In this document: in pieces, positions 45,491 through 53,778 of the stretch
Layout of the letters: each line of letters opens with the position of its first letter
How positions within the stretch are numbered: position 1 is the first letter of the stretch
Origin: CAWATZ01 sp963784995
GTDB taxonomy: Bacteria; Planctomycetota; Planctomycetia; Gemmatales; Gemmataceae
Direction of reading: 5' to 3'
NCBI GenBank assembly: GCA_963784995.1
Contig: CAWATZ010000001.1
Span: 806,001 to 870,000, forward strand
DNA: 64,000 nucleotides
Program-made: the position numbers and the translations under genes
Notes under the pieces: model-generated
What the model was told of the DNA's origin: nothing
Databases searched by the model: none
The model's input: only the letters and a program-made list of their open reading frames with translations

Positions 45491-46950
45491 ATGCAGCGCA
45501 ACTTCTGTGGCCGCACCCGACGCGAGTTCATCTGGCAGACCGGCTGCGGCTTTACCGGGTGGCCCTGGCGGGCCTGCTCGGCGAGGACTTCTTCCGCTCC
45601 CAGGCGGTGGCCGCGGATGGCCGGACCGCTTTCGCCAATCCGCTGGCCCCGAAGAAACCGCACCTGACTCCCCGGGCGAAGAGCGTCATCTTCCTGTACA
45701 TGTACGGCGGTCCCAGCCACATCGACACGTTCGACTACAAGCCGGGCATGATCGGCACGGACAACAAGACGGTGCAGGTCAAGACCTTCGGCCGGGGCGG
45801 GCACAAGAACGAGGGCCGGATCGTCGAGCCGCGGTGGAAGTTCAAGCAGTACGGCCAGTGCGGCAAGTGGGTCAGCGACCTGTTCCCGCACCTGGCCCAC
45901 TGCGTCGATGACATCGCCTTCCTCCACTCCATGACCGCCGACTCGCCGATTCACGGCTCGGCCATGCTGCAGATGAACACCGGCAAGATCCAGAGCGGCA
46001 GCCCGTGTCTGGGCTCGTGGGTCAACTACGGCCTGGGCAGCGAGAACGAGAACCTGCCCGGCTTCGTCGTCATGCTCGATCCGCGCGGCGGACCGATCAG
46101 CGGGGCCAAGAACTGGTCCAGCGGCTACATGCCGGCCCACTTCGAGGGCACCACCTTCCGCTCGCAGGGCACGCCGATCCTCGACCTGGATCGGCCCGAC
46201 GGCATCAGCCTGGAATCGCCAGCGCCGCCTGCTCGACGTGCTGCGCGAGTACAACAGCGAGCATCAGGTCCAGGAGCGGCGGCAACCACGCCCTGGCCGC
46301 GCGCATCGCCAGTTACGAGCTGGCCTTCAAGATGCAGGCGTCCGCGCCCGAGGCCGTCGATCTGAGCAAGGAACCGGAGAGCATCAAGGAGATGTACGGC
46401 CTCAACGACAAGCGGACGCGCGGTCTTCGGCCGGCAATGCCTGCTGGCCCGGCGGCATGGTCGAGCGCGGCGTCCGCTTCGTGCAGATCTACTCCGGCGG
46501 CAATCACAACGACGACAACTGGGACGCCCACGGCGACCTGGTCAAGAACCACGAGCATGCACGCCGGCGAGACCGACAAGCCGATCGCGGGCCTGCTGAA
46601 GGACCTGAAGCAGCGCGGCCTGCTCGATTCGACGCTGATCGTCTGGGGCGGCGAGTTCGGCCGGCAGCCGACCGCCGAGTACGCCAAGGGCACCGGCCGC
46701 GACCACAACGCCTACGGCTTCACCATGTGGCTGGCCGGCGGCGGCATCAAGGGCGGCGTCAGCGTCGGCACCACCGACGAACTGGGCGGCCGCGGCGGTG
46801 GAGAAGCCGTTCCACGTCAAGCACCTGCACGCCACCATCCTGCACCAGCTGGGCCTCGATCCGGACCGGCTGACGTACTTCTACGGCGGACTCGATCAGA
46901 AACTGGTCGGCGTCGAAGGAGCGGAGCCGATCCGCGAGATCATGTCTTAG
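45491..46950 (+). pseudogene. DUF1501 protein, multiply frameshifted
   Basis: The expected product is about 486 residues. It begins MQRNFCGRTRREFIWQTGCG, a Tat-like start of the DUF1501 (sulfatase-fold) family. LAPKKPHLTPRAKSVIFLYM, YGGPSHIDTFDYKPGM, VDDIAFLHSM, IHGSAMLQMNTG, then FVQIYSGGNHNDDNWDAH, LIVWGGEFGRQPTAEY and GRDHNAYGFTMWLAGGG are all present but in different frames. Breaks lie near 45555, 46215, 46270, 46430, 46550 and 46790. It ends ADPIREIMS-like at 46948-46950. It may be dead, or carry several sequencing errors; the upstream partner is affected the same way. Confidence 0.8.
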
Positions 46951-47268
46951 ACGAGGTTCGCTTCGGCCTGGATCATTCCCGGGGGTTGGGCGCGTCAAGA
47001 TCGCCAAGATCGCGCCGACAACCGAGACGATTGACGAAACAGTGACCACGGGAACGTTCGCACGATACGCCTCGACCAAAAAGCAGCTTCGTGTCCGCCT
47101 TGGCCTCAGCAGGATCGCACTCACAAGGATTAACGCTCTTTCACGTTGTCTTCATTAAAGACACACGTACGACCTCTACAAATTCAGCATTGCCTACCGG
47201 ACACAGCCCGCGGGGCCACCTGCCCCGCGGGTTTCTTTTTCGCCTATTTCTCAACGGAGGACGTGTTG
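46951..47268. other. Gene-free stretch ending in a hairpin
   Basis: No supported gene. The last third is A/T-richer (CTTTCACGTTGTCTTCATTA) and may hold the promoter of the DUF1559 gene. The hairpin at 47207-47231 lies between it and the gene start. Confidence 0.4.
47207..47244 (+). terminator. Terminator-like hairpin in the DUF1559 leader
   Basis: CCCGCGGGG (47207-47215) pairs with CCCCGCGGG (47223-47231), followed by TTTCTTTTT. It lies 25 bases upstream of the DUF1559 ribosome binding site. It could terminate upstream transcription or act as an attenuator. Confidence 0.6.
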
Positions 47269-48265
47269 ATGTCTGTTCTTACCTCCCCGTCGGCGAGTCG
47301 GCGGGCTGGCTTCACGCTCATCGAATTACTGGTGGTGATTGCCATCATCGCCATCCTCATCGGGTTGCTCTTGCCAGCGGTGCAAAAGGTCCGCGAGGCG
47401 GCGGCCAGCACCCAGTGCCAGAACAACCTCAAGCAGCTCGGTCTGGCCTTCCACTCCTACCACGACGCCAATCAGCATCTGCCCAACGGCGGCCGGGACG
47501 GCCGGCCGACGGGGCAGACCGACATATCCTGTTGCGACTGGGACGACCTGAACGCCGCGGCCGAGGACGCGGCCGGCAAGATGGACGATCGCACCGGGTT
47601 CAACTGGCGCTATCAGATCCTGCCCTACGTCGAGCAGACTCCGCTCTATGAGACCGTGAGTCGCGCGACCGTGTATGCGACCCCAGTCAAGATCTACTAC
47701 TGCCCCAGTCGCCGGGCCGCGACCAAGTACGGCAGCTCGGCCAAGAGCGATTACGACGGCAACGCTGGCACTCACTTCTCCAACGGCACGCCGACCAGCG
47801 GCTCGGCGGACAGCGGCTCGGGGACGATCGACGGGGTCGTGGTCCGCGAAAACGTCCCGCAGATCACCCTGACGGCGATCACCGACGGCACCTCGAACAC
47901 GGTCATGGTGTGCGAGAAGTGGCTCAATCCGCATCAGTGGGGCAAAGACGGCGGCGACAACGAGCCGTGGGTCAATGCCGGCTGGGACGAGGACGTGGTC
48001 CGCATCGGCGGCGGCACCTTCACCTACACCAGCCCGGTCACCGGCGCCAAGGTCACCATCCCGCGGACGCCCCAGCCCGACTCCCTCGCTCCCAACCCGT
48101 CGAGCGGGGCCATCTGGAACCAGCAGTTCGGTTCCTCACACCCGGCCGGAGTGAACACCCTGCTGTGCGATGGCTCGGTGCGCCACGTCCAGTTCAGCAT
48201 CAGCGCCCCAGGTCTGGGCCGCCGCTTGCAGCAGCAACGGCAACGAGCAGCTGGAACTGCCCTGA
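47269..48265 (+). CDS. DUF1559 pseudopilin-like protein, C-terminus frameshifted
   Basis: About 331 residues. A type IV pilin-like N-terminus (RRAGFTLIELLVVIAIIAIL, with prepilin cleavage before F) is followed by PAVQKVREAAASTQCQNNLKQLGLAFHSYHD, the hallmark of planctomycete DUF1559 proteins. The C-terminal motif SSHPAGVNTLLCDGSVRHV is also present. Near 48209 the frame should shift: the normal ending AQVWAAACSSNGNEQLELP lies in the adjacent frame and stops at 48263-48265, while the first frame runs on to 48600. GGAGG lies 8 bases before the ATG. It is likely exported and assembled like a minor pseudopilin. Confidence 0.85.
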
Positions 48266-48301
48266 ATCAATACGCATTTTCCAACAAGGAGCATTCATTC
48301 G

Positions 48302-48514
48302 ATGCGGACAATCACGTACGTGGCACTGGTCCTGCTGGCCGCCGGTTGCGGCGGCCCGAGCGGTCCGGTGAAGGTCACCCCGGAACTGGAAGCCAAACAG
48401 CGCGCGGACCAGCAGCGGGTCCAGCAAGCCGAGTCGGCCATGCAGCAGCAGCAAGGGCCGGCGCTGACACCCGAGCAGCAGGTTCGCCAGAGCGAAGCCG
48501 CGCTGCAGCGGTAG
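48302..48514 (+). CDS. Small lipoprotein
   Basis: A 70-residue protein. MRTITYVALVLLAAGCGGPSG has a lipobox (LAAGC), so Cys16 is probably lipidated. The mature part is helical and rich in Gln, Glu and Ala (ELEAKQRADQQRVQQAES). AAGGAG lies upstream of the ATG. It follows the DUF1559 gene by 36 bases. Small lipoproteins behind DUF1559 genes are common in planctomycetes, and a joint role at the envelope is likely. Confidence 0.7.
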   Translation: MRTITYVALVLLAAGCGGPSGPVKVTPELEAKQRADQQRVQQAESAMQQQQGPALTPEQQVRQSEAALQR

Positions 48515-48535
48515 GCTTCCGAACCTCGCAGGTTG

Positions 48536-48580
48536 GGCTTCCGATCCTGACAAACCCGGGGAATGTCAGGATCGGAAGCC
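48536..48580. terminator. 17-bp stem hairpin between convergent genes
   Basis: GGCTTCCGATCCTGACA (48536-48552) pairs perfectly with its complement at 48564-48580 around an 11-base loop. It lies between the convergent lipoprotein and sulfotransferase genes and could terminate both. The stop of the minus-strand gene (48566-48568) lies inside the 3' arm. Confidence 0.65.
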
Positions 48581-50761
48581 GAACCCACGAGGAGAGCTAA
48601 CCGCTTCTAACCGGGAAAACAGCGGTCCCAGGTCGCTCTCGTAGTTCTTCCAGCGAGCCACCGACCGCTTGTAGATGGGCTGGCGGACTTGCGTGACGCT
48701 GGCGGTCCGCACCGGCCGCTTCCCCTCGTGAAACGCCAGGCAGGCCGGCTCCCAGTCCAGGCCGCACCAGGCCACCAGCCGCCGCGCCACGCCTTCCAGG
48801 TCCGCCACCGTCTCCTCGTAATCCACTTCGAGCATCGGCACCGGCAGCACTCGCCGCCAGTGCTCCATGAGGCGCAGGTAGTCCTCGAAGCGCGCGGCGA
48901 TGTGCTCGGGGTCGTTGGCCCAGCGGATTTGCCGGAAGTTCGTCATCCAGCACGAGACGGCGATGTCGCGCAGGTCGCGGCGGCAGTGGACGAACTTCGC
49001 CCTGGGGAACAGCGTCGCCAGCAGGCCCAGGTAAAGGTAATTGTCCGGCATCTTGTCCGCGACGTGAGCCCGGTCGGCGTTCAGCGCACGCAACCTCTCC
49101 AGATGCTGTTCGCCGATGCGGCGGGCGGTCGGCTGGTCCAGGCGGCTGAGGGCCTCCAGGGCCCGGTCGTGCCCAGAAGCCAGCGCCTCGAAGTCGTCGC
49201 GGCCCAAGCGCTGCTCGCCGGCCCCGAACACCTGCGAATGGCTGGCCAGGATCTGCTCGGTCAGCGTCGTGCCCGAGCGCGGCAAGCCCACGATGAAGAT
49301 CGGCCGCTCGCTCTCCAGGCCGAGGCCGCCCACCCGCTCGAAGAAGGCCGGCGTGCAGGTCGCCATCATGCCGGCCACGAAGCGGGCGTGCCCGGCCGGG
49401 TCGTAGCCCTGGCCGCGCTTGCACGCCACAGCCAGCGCCAGCGCATTGGCCTGCCGCAGCGCCGCGGCGGCCTCATGGTAAGCGCCCCGTGCGTCGTGTA
49501 CCTGGGCCAGCCCGAAGGAGAGAGCCGAGCGCCGGGCGTCGTTCACGTCGGGGTCGGCCAGCAGCCGCCGCAGCGCGGCGAGGTCGGCGTCGGGCAGCTG
49601 GCCGCGCAGCAGCGTGGCCAGCTGGGCGTAAGCACCGGCGTGGCGCGGGTCGAGCCGCAGCGCCGTCCGCCAGCAACTTTCCGCGTCCTTGAAGTCGCCC
49701 AGCTCTTCGCGCACCGTGCCCAGGGCGGCGTGGGCTGCTGGCAGATCGGGCTGGAGACGCAGCGCCTCCCGAAAGTGGGCCTGCGCCTCCTCGAAGTGCC
49801 CCTGCTCGTGCCGCACCCCGCCCAGGCCGGCGTGCGCGTCGGCGTAAGCCGGGTCGAGGCGCAGGGCCAGGCCGTAGCGGGCCAGGGCCTCGTCGTACTT
49901 GTCCTGCTGGGCGAGGAGGCTGGCGAGGTTGCAGTGGATGCGGGCCGAACTGGGGTCCAGCTGCAGCGCCCGCTCATACCAGCCGAGGGCTTCGTCCAGG
50001 GCGTTCTCCTCCTGGAGTGCCTGGCCCATGTTGCTGTAAGTCATGGCCAGGTTGGGCTTCAGCGCCAGCGCCTCGGCGTAGGCCTGCCGCGCCTCGGGCA
50101 GCCGGCCGGCCTCGCGCAGGGCGTTGCCGAGGTTGTTGCGAACCTCGGCCAGGTCGGGACGCAGGCGGACGGCGGCGCCGAGGTGTTCCAGCGCCTGGTG
50201 CGGCTGGTGCCGCTCCAGCAGCAACTGCCCGAGGTTGCTGTGCGCCTCGGCGAGGCGGGGCTCGATCTGGGCGGCGCGGCGGAAGTGGGCCAGGGCACCG
50301 TCCAGGTCGCCGCGGAGGCGCAAGGCGTTGCCGAGGTTGTTGCAGGCCATGCCATAATCGGGCTTCAGCCGCAGGGCCTGCTGGAACTGGGCGATGGCCT
50401 CGTCGCTCCGGCCCTGGGCGAGCAGCACCAGGCCGAGGTTGTTGGCGGCCGCGGGGTAGTTCGGCTGCAGGCGCAGGGCCGTGCGGCAGCAGTCGGCGGC
50501 GCGGTCGAGCTGGCCCAGAGCGCGGTAAGCCTCGGCGAGGTTGGCGTGGTAGTCGGCGGCGCCGGGCCGGAGGGCGACCGCCCGGCCGATGCAGTCGGCA
50601 GCGCGGGCGTGGTCGCCCTGCTGGTGGGCCACGACGCCGAGCAGGTGCAGAGCGTCCGGGTGGTCGGGGCGGGCGGCCAGGACCTGCCGGTACAGCGTGG
50701 CCGCCTCGTCAAGGCGGCCACGCTGGTGCTGCTGCAAGCCCAGCCGGAGATCGTCGGTCAT
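48566..50761 (-). CDS. TPR-repeat sulfotransferase
   Basis: A 731-residue protein. The N-terminal about 420 residues are TPR repeats of 34 residues (AAATLYRQVLAARPDHPDAL, AIAQFQQALRLKPDYGMAC). The C-terminal part is a sulfotransferase: IFIVGLPRSGTTLTEQILASH is the 5'-PSB loop for PAPS, and RAKFVHCRRDLRDIAVSCW is the 3'-phosphate-binding region. The expected reaction is transfer of sulfate from PAPS to a protein or glycan. It starts 18 bases after the stop of the beta-helix gene (both minus strand), so the two are probably co-transcribed. The last about 12 codons run into a hairpin repeat, so the natural C-terminus may have been altered. A truncated copy lies at 53458-53743. Confidence 0.9.
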   Translation of the reverse strand: MTDDLRLGLQQHQRGRLDEAATLYRQVLAARPDHPDALHLLGVVAHQQGDHARAADCIGRAVALRPGAADYHANLAEAYRALGQLDRAADCCRTALRLQPNYPAAANNLGLVLLAQGRSDEAIAQFQQALRLKPDYGMACNNLGNALRLRGDLDGALAHFRRAAQIEPRLAEAHSNLGQLLLERHQPHQALEHLGAAVRLRPDLAEVRNNLGNALREAGRLPEARQAYAEALALKPNLAMTYSNMGQALQEENALDEALGWYERALQLDPSSARIHCNLASLLAQQDKYDEALARYGLALRLDPAYADAHAGLGGVRHEQGHFEEAQAHFREALRLQPDLPAAHAALGTVREELGDFKDAESCWRTALRLDPRHAGAYAQLATLLRGQLPDADLAALRRLLADPDVNDARRSALSFGLAQVHDARGAYHEAAAALRQANALALAVACKRGQGYDPAGHARFVAGMMATCTPAFFERVGGLGLESERPIFIVGLPRSGTTLTEQILASHSQVFGAGEQRLGRDDFEALASGHDRALEALSRLDQPTARRIGEQHLERLRALNADRAHVADKMPDNYLYLGLLATLFPRAKFVHCRRDLRDIAVSCWMTNFRQIRWANDPEHIAARFEDYLRLMEHWRRVLPVPMLEVDYEETVADLEGVARRLVAWCGLDWEPACLAFHEGKRPVRTASVTQVRQPIYKRSVARWKNYESDLGPLFSRLEAVSSPRGFGFRS

Positions 50762-50779
50762 GGCATTCGCCTCTCTTGA

Positions 50780-53173
50780 TTACAGCACGTCCACGCTGAC
50801 ACTGCTGGTCAGCGCGCTGTTATGTGTATCGGTGAGGGTGAGCTTCTGGTAGCCCTTCTTGCGCAGGACCAGGCCGGTGAAGGTGTGCTTGCCCTGATCC
50901 GCTGCCGTGAAGGTGTAGTTGGCGGGCAGCTTGGCCATCGGGTCCGTGCTGCTGAAATGGACCGTGCCGGTGTAGCCGGTGACCACGTTGCCGTAGGCGT
51001 CCTCGACTGTCAGCGTCAGGCTGAAGGCCGCCCCGGCCTTGACGCCGGCGGGAGCGCTGAGGAGGAACTTGCTGGCCGCCGCCGGGTTGACCGTGATGCT
51101 GCCATCAGTGCCGGTGAGGCTGGCGGTCGTGGTGTCCGTGGCGGTGAGCAACTGCGTGCCCGCCGTCTTCAGTGTGGCGCTGAACGAATGCACTCCCGCA
51201 TCCGCTGCCGTGAAGGTGTAATTGGCAGGCAGCGCGGCCTTCCCATCGGTGCTGGTGAAATGCACCGAACCAACGTAGCTGCTGGCGACGTTGCCATTGG
51301 GATCCTTGAGTGTGACGGTGAAACTGCCTGCAACCCCGGCGGTGGTGGGCGAGGGGAAACCGACGACGCTCATGCTGCTGGCCGCAGCCGGTTTGACATC
51401 AATGGCGGTCTCGCTGCCGGTGACGAAACCATCCGCGGCCGTGAGCGATTGTGCGCCGGCGGTCTTGAGCGTGGCGCTGAAGGTATGCACCCCCGCGTCA
51501 GCCGACGTGAAGGTGTAGTTGGCTGGCAGGACAGCCTGGCCGTCGGAGCTGGTGAAGAGGACCGTGCCGGTGTAACTGGTGTCCGGGGAGCCGTCGGCGT
51601 TTAGCGCCGTGACCGTGAAGCTGCCGGCGCTGCCTGCCATGATGCTGGACGGGAAGCCGGCTACGGCGAGGCTGCTCGCCTGGCTGGTAGTGCCATTCTG
51701 AACCTCGAAAGCGCCGATGTCGATGATCCCGCCGACGATGCGCGGGAAGCCCGGGCCGCGCTGGTCGTAGGCGGGGGCGCCGCTGTTGTCGCCGGCGTTG
51801 ATGGCAGGACTGCCGGGCAAGAGGGCCATGGTCTCTGTCGGGCCGCCGTTGTTCTGGAGCGGCCCAAGCTGCGGGTTGACGTTGAGCAGATCGCTGGCCG
51901 CGAAGCCGCTGCCGCCAGTCGCGTTGCCGATCAGGTTGTGGCCCAGCGAGGTGACGCCGCCATCGAGATCGGGACCCACGTCGGCGGCATTGTCAGCGAG
52001 GAGGGTGTCGTGCATCTGCAGCGTGCCCGCCTGGTTGCAGATCCCGCCGCCAGCCCCAGTGCCGGTCGTGCCGAGCAAAGGGGAACTCCCGCCGCTGGCC
52101 TGGTTGCCGGCGAACGTGCTATTGTTGATGGACACCGTGCCGGTTTCAATGTACAAGCCGCCGCCTAACCCATTTCCGGGGGAGCCGCCAATACCGGCGG
52201 TGGAACCACCGATCGCCTGGTTGTCTGCAAACGTGCTGGAGTTGATTGACAGCGTGCCGGCGTTGGTAAAGATGCCTGCACCCTGGGCCGCGCCGCCGCC
52301 AGTACTACCCACAGCGCCTCCCGACGAGGAGGTGAGCATGGCAGCGCTGCCGATTAATTTGTTGCCGGAGATCGTGCTGTTGTTGACGCTCAGGTTCCCG
52401 GTGTTGTTGATCGCTCCGTTGTCGTTGCCGGAGAGGGTGCTGTTGTTGACGGTCGCTGAGCCTTCGTTGTCGATGGCACGGAGATAATTGCCGGAGAGGG
52501 TGCTATTGTTGACGGTCGCCGAGCCGTAGTTGACGATCGCTCCGTTGTCGTTGCCGGAGAGGGTGCTATTGTTGACGTTGAGGATCGCCGAGTAGTAGTT
52601 CTCGATGGCGCCTTCGACGGCGAAGCCTGTGACGTTGTTGGAGCAGTTGCTGTTGTTGAGGGTCAGGTTCCCGAAATTGATGATCGCGGGGTCGGAGAGG
52701 TCTGTGCCAGTGACGCTGCTGTCGCTGATGATCGCCGATCCGTGGTTGAAGAAAATGGCACCGTCGAAAGTCAAGCCGGAAATCTGAACGTGGGCCGTGC
52801 CACCTACGGTGAAGCCGTGTCCTGTCAGCGTCAGCTGGTCGGCTCCGGGCCCCTGGATGGCCACGCTGGCGTTCAGAGTCGGTAGGGGGATTTGCAGGTT
52901 GATCGTGCCGGTGACACCGAAGGTGATGGTGTCGCTACCCGAGGTGGCATTGGTGATGCAGTAGCGGAGGTCGCCCGTCAAGCCCGACCCGGCGCCGGTG
53001 TTAGTGAGGCTGTTCACCACGTAGGTGGACAGCAGCGTGCGGTCTTCCAGGATGTCCAGGAGCGGGCGAAAGCGAAGAGGAAGTGGGCGAGCTTGAGGCC
53101 CAAGGCTCCGCCGCCGGGCCGGCGTGCCTGTGGGTCGGGCTAAGAGCCTGTCGAACAGAGAGCGGAACCACAT
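50780..53173 (-). CDS. Secreted beta-helix surface protein with Ig-like repeats
   Basis: A 797-residue protein. The N-terminus (MWFRSLFDRLLARPTGTPAR) leads into LDILEDRTLLSTYVV, the planctomycete N-terminal sorting-type motif. Residues about 50-450 are a right-handed beta-helix with repeated NNSTLSGN/NSTFADNQ rungs, ending in the PGSPAINAGDN and YDQRGPGFPRIVGG signature. Three Ig-like repeats of about 90 residues follow (TVTALNADGSPDTSYTGTVLFTS, LPANYTFTSADAGVHTFSATLKTAG), then a conserved end in VDVL. The ATG has AAAGGAG 7 bases upstream. It is likely cell-surface or extracellular and followed by a TPR-sulfotransferase gene. Confidence 0.85.
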   Translation of the reverse strand: MWFRSLFDRLLARPTGTPARRRSLGPQARPLPLRFRPLLDILEDRTLLSTYVVNSLTNTGAGSGLTGDLRYCITNATSGSDTITFGVTGTINLQIPLPTLNASVAIQGPGADQLTLTGHGFTVGGTAHVQISGLTFDGAIFFNHGSAIISDSSVTGTDLSDPAIINFGNLTLNNSNCSNNVTGFAVEGAIENYYSAILNVNNSTLSGNDNGAIVNYGSATVNNSTLSGNYLRAIDNEGSATVNNSTLSGNDNGAINNTGNLSVNNSTISGNKLIGSAAMLTSSSGGAVGSTGGGAAQGAGIFTNAGTLSINSSTFADNQAIGGSTAGIGGSPGNGLGGGLYIETGTVSINNSTFAGNQASGGSSPLLGTTGTGAGGGICNQAGTLQMHDTLLADNAADVGPDLDGGVTSLGHNLIGNATGGSGFAASDLLNVNPQLGPLQNNGGPTETMALLPGSPAINAGDNSGAPAYDQRGPGFPRIVGGIIDIGAFEVQNGTTSQASSLAVAGFPSSIMAGSAGSFTVTALNADGSPDTSYTGTVLFTSSDGQAVLPANYTFTSADAGVHTFSATLKTAGAQSLTAADGFVTGSETAIDVKPAAASSMSVVGFPSPTTAGVAGSFTVTLKDPNGNVASSYVGSVHFTSTDGKAALPANYTFTAADAGVHSFSATLKTAGTQLLTATDTTTASLTGTDGSITVNPAAASKFLLSAPAGVKAGAAFSLTLTVEDAYGNVVTGYTGTVHFSSTDPMAKLPANYTFTAADQGKHTFTGLVLRKKGYQKLTLTDTHNSALTSSVSVDVL

Positions 53174-53345
53174 GGAATGTCTCCTTTCAGGCAGCGGTCT
53201 GCTCGATAATGGGAGCGGCGACCCCTCCGGCGCGCAGACCGAGCGCCGGCTGGGGGCACCCGCGACACGATGTCGTGGGTCCGCGGGCCGGTGGGGGCTT
53301 GCTTGGCGGTAAGGACCCCACCGGCCGCTTGTCTGAATCTCCACT
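53174..53345 (-). promoter_or_regulatory. Beta-helix gene leader, copy 1
   Basis: The region upstream of the beta-helix gene starting at 53173. It shares blocks with the leaders at 55944-56100 and 57813-57945: GGTGGGGGCTTGCTTGGCGG, GCAGACCGAGCGCCGG and GCGGTCTGC on the plus strand. Conservation across three genes suggests a common promoter or regulator site. Confidence 0.55.
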
Positions 53346-53457
53346 TCTCACCAGCACTGCCAGCCGCCCCTGCGGTCTTGCATGCCGGTGCCCGTCTTGC
53401 GGCCAGCCTTAACAGAGGCCGAGGGTCCCGAACACATCGTCGTCGCTTGTGGAGGCG
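53285..53457. repeat. Direct repeat (with 56029-56202) carrying a beta-helix 3' end
   Basis: About 170 bases nearly identical to 56029-56202: leader sequence plus the last about 16 codons of a beta-helix gene (ending DDVFGTLGLC, stop at 53409-53411). Homology stops at AGGCG (53453-53457), where the sequence switches to the TPR-sulfotransferase gene. Confidence 0.75.
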
Positions 53458-53743
53458 CAGGGCCGTCCGGCAGCAGTCGGCGGCGCGGTCGAACTGGCCC
53501 AGCGCGGTAAGCCTCGCCCAGGTTGGCGTGGTAGTCGGCGGCGCCGGGCCTGAGCGCGACCGCCCGGCCGATCAACTCGGCGGCGCAGGCCTGGTCGCCC
53601 TTTTGGTGGGCCACGACGCCGAGCAGGTGCAGAGCGTCCGGATGGTCGGGGCGGGCGGCCAGGACCTGCCGGTACAGTGTGGCCGCCTCGTCGAGGCGGC
53701 CACGCTGGTGCTGCTGCAAGCCCAGACGGAGATCGTCATTCAT
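53458..53743 (-). pseudogene. Truncated copy of the TPR-sulfotransferase gene
   Basis: Starts MNDDLRLGLQQHQRGRLDEA and follows the gene at 50761 almost residue for residue for about 80 codons. A 2-base deletion near 53510 then breaks the frame, and at 53457 the copy ends abruptly and joins the 3' end of a beta-helix gene. The five-base microhomology AGGCG at the junction points to illegitimate recombination that removed the rest of this copy and most of a beta-helix gene. It lies 35 bases downstream of another beta-helix gene, mirroring the intact beta-helix/TPR-sulfotransferase order at 50.8 kb. Confidence 0.8.
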
Positions 53744-53778
53744 GGCAGTGGCCCTTCTTCCCCAGTTTCGCCTCTCCT

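Noticed and set aside
48689..50779. A 696-residue plus-strand open frame opposite the TPR-sulfotransferase
   Set aside because: Val/Gly/Gln-rich shadow of the repeat gene; no independent evidence.
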